A stretch of DNA of 64,000 nucleotides, from NCBI RefSeq assembly GCF_000482325.1, contig NZ_KI535295.1, forward strand, positions 1,289,060-1,353,059. Reading direction: 5' to 3'. The DNA is from Bacillus sp. UNC438CL73TsuS30. Lineage in GTDB: Bacteria > Bacillota > Bacilli > Bacillales > Cytobacillaceae. The position numbers and the translations under genes are program-made. Of the stretch, positions 63,305 to 64,000 are shown piece by piece; the stretch's first letter is position 1, and each line of letters begins with the position of its first letter. Below the pieces are notes generated by a model that saw only the letters and a program-made list of their open reading frames with translations, was not told the origin of the DNA and ran no database searches.

Positions 63305-63919
63305 GTGCGAAAACGAATGATAGGAGGTGTAATGATTGCAGCAACGACGCTGCTTGCCTATCCTCCTCAACAAAACCTTACACGAGAGAATCAAGTAGAA
63401 GGACAGACCGGTGCTCCACAATCTCGTGATGTAATCAAACAAAATGTCGATAACCATCTTTCATATCAGGTGCCTGTATTTCTGGTGGAGACCATTGATG
63501 GGGACACGGTAAAAGTAAAGGTTAATGGGAAAACAGAGACCGTTCGTTATTTATTGGTAGACACTCCCGAATCAAGAAAGCCAGGGATGTGTATCCAGCC
63601 CTTTGCGAAAGAGGCTTATGATCGGAATAAGCAGCTTTTGGGTAGCGGAAAGGTCACCATTGAGTTTGATAAAGGAAGTATGAGAGATTCATATGGACGG
63701 TTGCTAGCTTATGTGTATGTGGATGGGAAATCTGTGCAGGAAACCCTATTAAAAGAGGGATTTGCGCGGGTAGCTTATATCATGGATCCACCTTATAAAT
63801 ATCTTCGTTTATTTAAGGAAGATGAAAATCAGGCGAAGAAAAGAAACTTAAATATTTGGACTCGGCATAATTATGTTACCTATAGAGGATTTGAAGGGTG
63901 TATGCCTATTGGAAAATAA
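63305..63919 (+). CDS. secreted thermonuclease (SNase-like)
   Basis: A 204-residue exported nuclease starting at GTG. A signal peptide (about residues 1-19) is followed by a short linker and the SNase domain: VETIDGDTVKVKV, VRYLLVDTPES with the catalytic Arg, Asp and Glu of staphylococcal nuclease, then RDSYGRLLAYVYVDG with the second catalytic Arg. It degrades DNA and RNA outside the cell using Ca2+. There is no lipobox, so it is released or wall-associated. Confidence 0.9.
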   Translation: MRKRMIGGVMIAATTLLAYPPQQNLTRENQVEGQTGAPQSRDVIKQNVDNHLSYQVPVFLVETIDGDTVKVKVNGKTETVRYLLVDTPESRKPGMCIQPFAKEAYDRNKQLLGSGKVTIEFDKGSMRDSYGRLLAYVYVDGKSVQETLLKEGFARVAYIMDPPYKYLRLFKEDENQAKKRNLNIWTRHNYVTYRGFEGCMPIGK

Positions 63920-63950
63920 AAGGCCAATTTGTTGGGGTCTTTCATAAAGT

Positions 63951-63998
63951 GAAGCTATCCCAAAAGTGTTGTCATTAAACGACCTTTTGGACAGCTTC
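63951..63998. repeat. inverted repeat at the window edge
   Basis: GAAGCTATCCCAAAAG and CTTTTGGACAGCTTC face each other around a 17-base spacer. It may be a terminator or the end of an insertion-sequence-like element that continues past the window. Confidence 0.4.
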
Positions 63999-64000
63999 CA

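Noticed and set aside
63951-63998. Insertion-sequence end at the window edge
   Set aside because: Suggestive inverted repeat, but no transposase is visible within the window, so it is listed only as a low-confidence repeat.

Overview
The window looks like chromosomal DNA of a low-GC, endospore-forming Bacillaceae bacterium (Bacillus/Neobacillus-like). Evidence: strong AGGAGG ribosome sites, frequent TTG and GTG starts, a complete gerA-type germinant receptor operon plus a lone GerAB-like gene, two YjcZ-type mini-proteins, a Spo0E-like protein, an ExsC-like spore surface protein, Amj, HelD and a RibT homologue. There are no tRNA or rRNA genes, no intact transposase and no CRISPR array. It reads as ordinary chromosome with many small transport, stress and spore genes, several broken genes and four intergenic tandem-repeat arrays.

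Layout. 0-3.2 kb: a RibD/DHFR-like gene, then a four-gene arsenic operon: arsR, an aquaporin, arsC, and a HesB/IscA-like gene with an in-frame UGA followed by a bSECIS-like hairpin, so probably a selenoprotein. 3.2-9.1 kb: a histidine kinase/response regulator pair divergent from an envelope operon (PAP2 phosphatase, UgtP/MGD-type glycosyltransferase, TVP38/DedA protein, polysaccharide deacetylase), with OmpR-like repeats between them. 9.3-15.6 kb: YitT, a lipoprotein, a quinone oxidoreductase, an ArsB/YdfA-type permease and a GNAT. 15.7-21.6 kb: germination genes and a 52-bp tandem array. 21.7-25.4 kb: XRE-cupin regulator divergent from azlCD, a second IF-3 gene whose best start is a non-AUG codon, and amj. 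25.7-30.5 kb: DinB, VOC, MOSC, a broken ECF sigma locus, DUF5995.

30.7-38.6 kb holds amino-acid and pyruvate-type carbon metabolism: glutamate dehydrogenase, an AlsT-type symporter, a TRIC/YadS channel behind a probable attenuator, and cstA-ybdD. cre-like sequences lie at or near the starts of several of these. 38.6-48.2 kb is a patchwork of small genes (hydrolase, lipoproteins, Nudix, DHFR-like, GNAT, a 51-residue protein built of Ile-Glu and Arg blocks, ExsC-like, BstA/YfiT). 48.6-64 kb: helD, NERD protein, RibT-like GNAT, a GH18 fragment, TrkH/KtrB, PhnB-like protein, two CBO0543-type membrane proteins, DUF3231, PaiB, an Fsr-type MFS pump, a Dus enzyme and a secreted thermonuclease.

The items most worth a second look are the UGA-containing HesB gene in the ars operon, the IF-3 paralogue with an apparent AUA start, the Ile-Glu/Arg repeat protein, the OmpR-type repeats before the envelope operon, the leader upstream of the TRIC gene, and the four hairpin-rich arrays with unit lengths of 21, about 51, about 52.5 and 104 bp.
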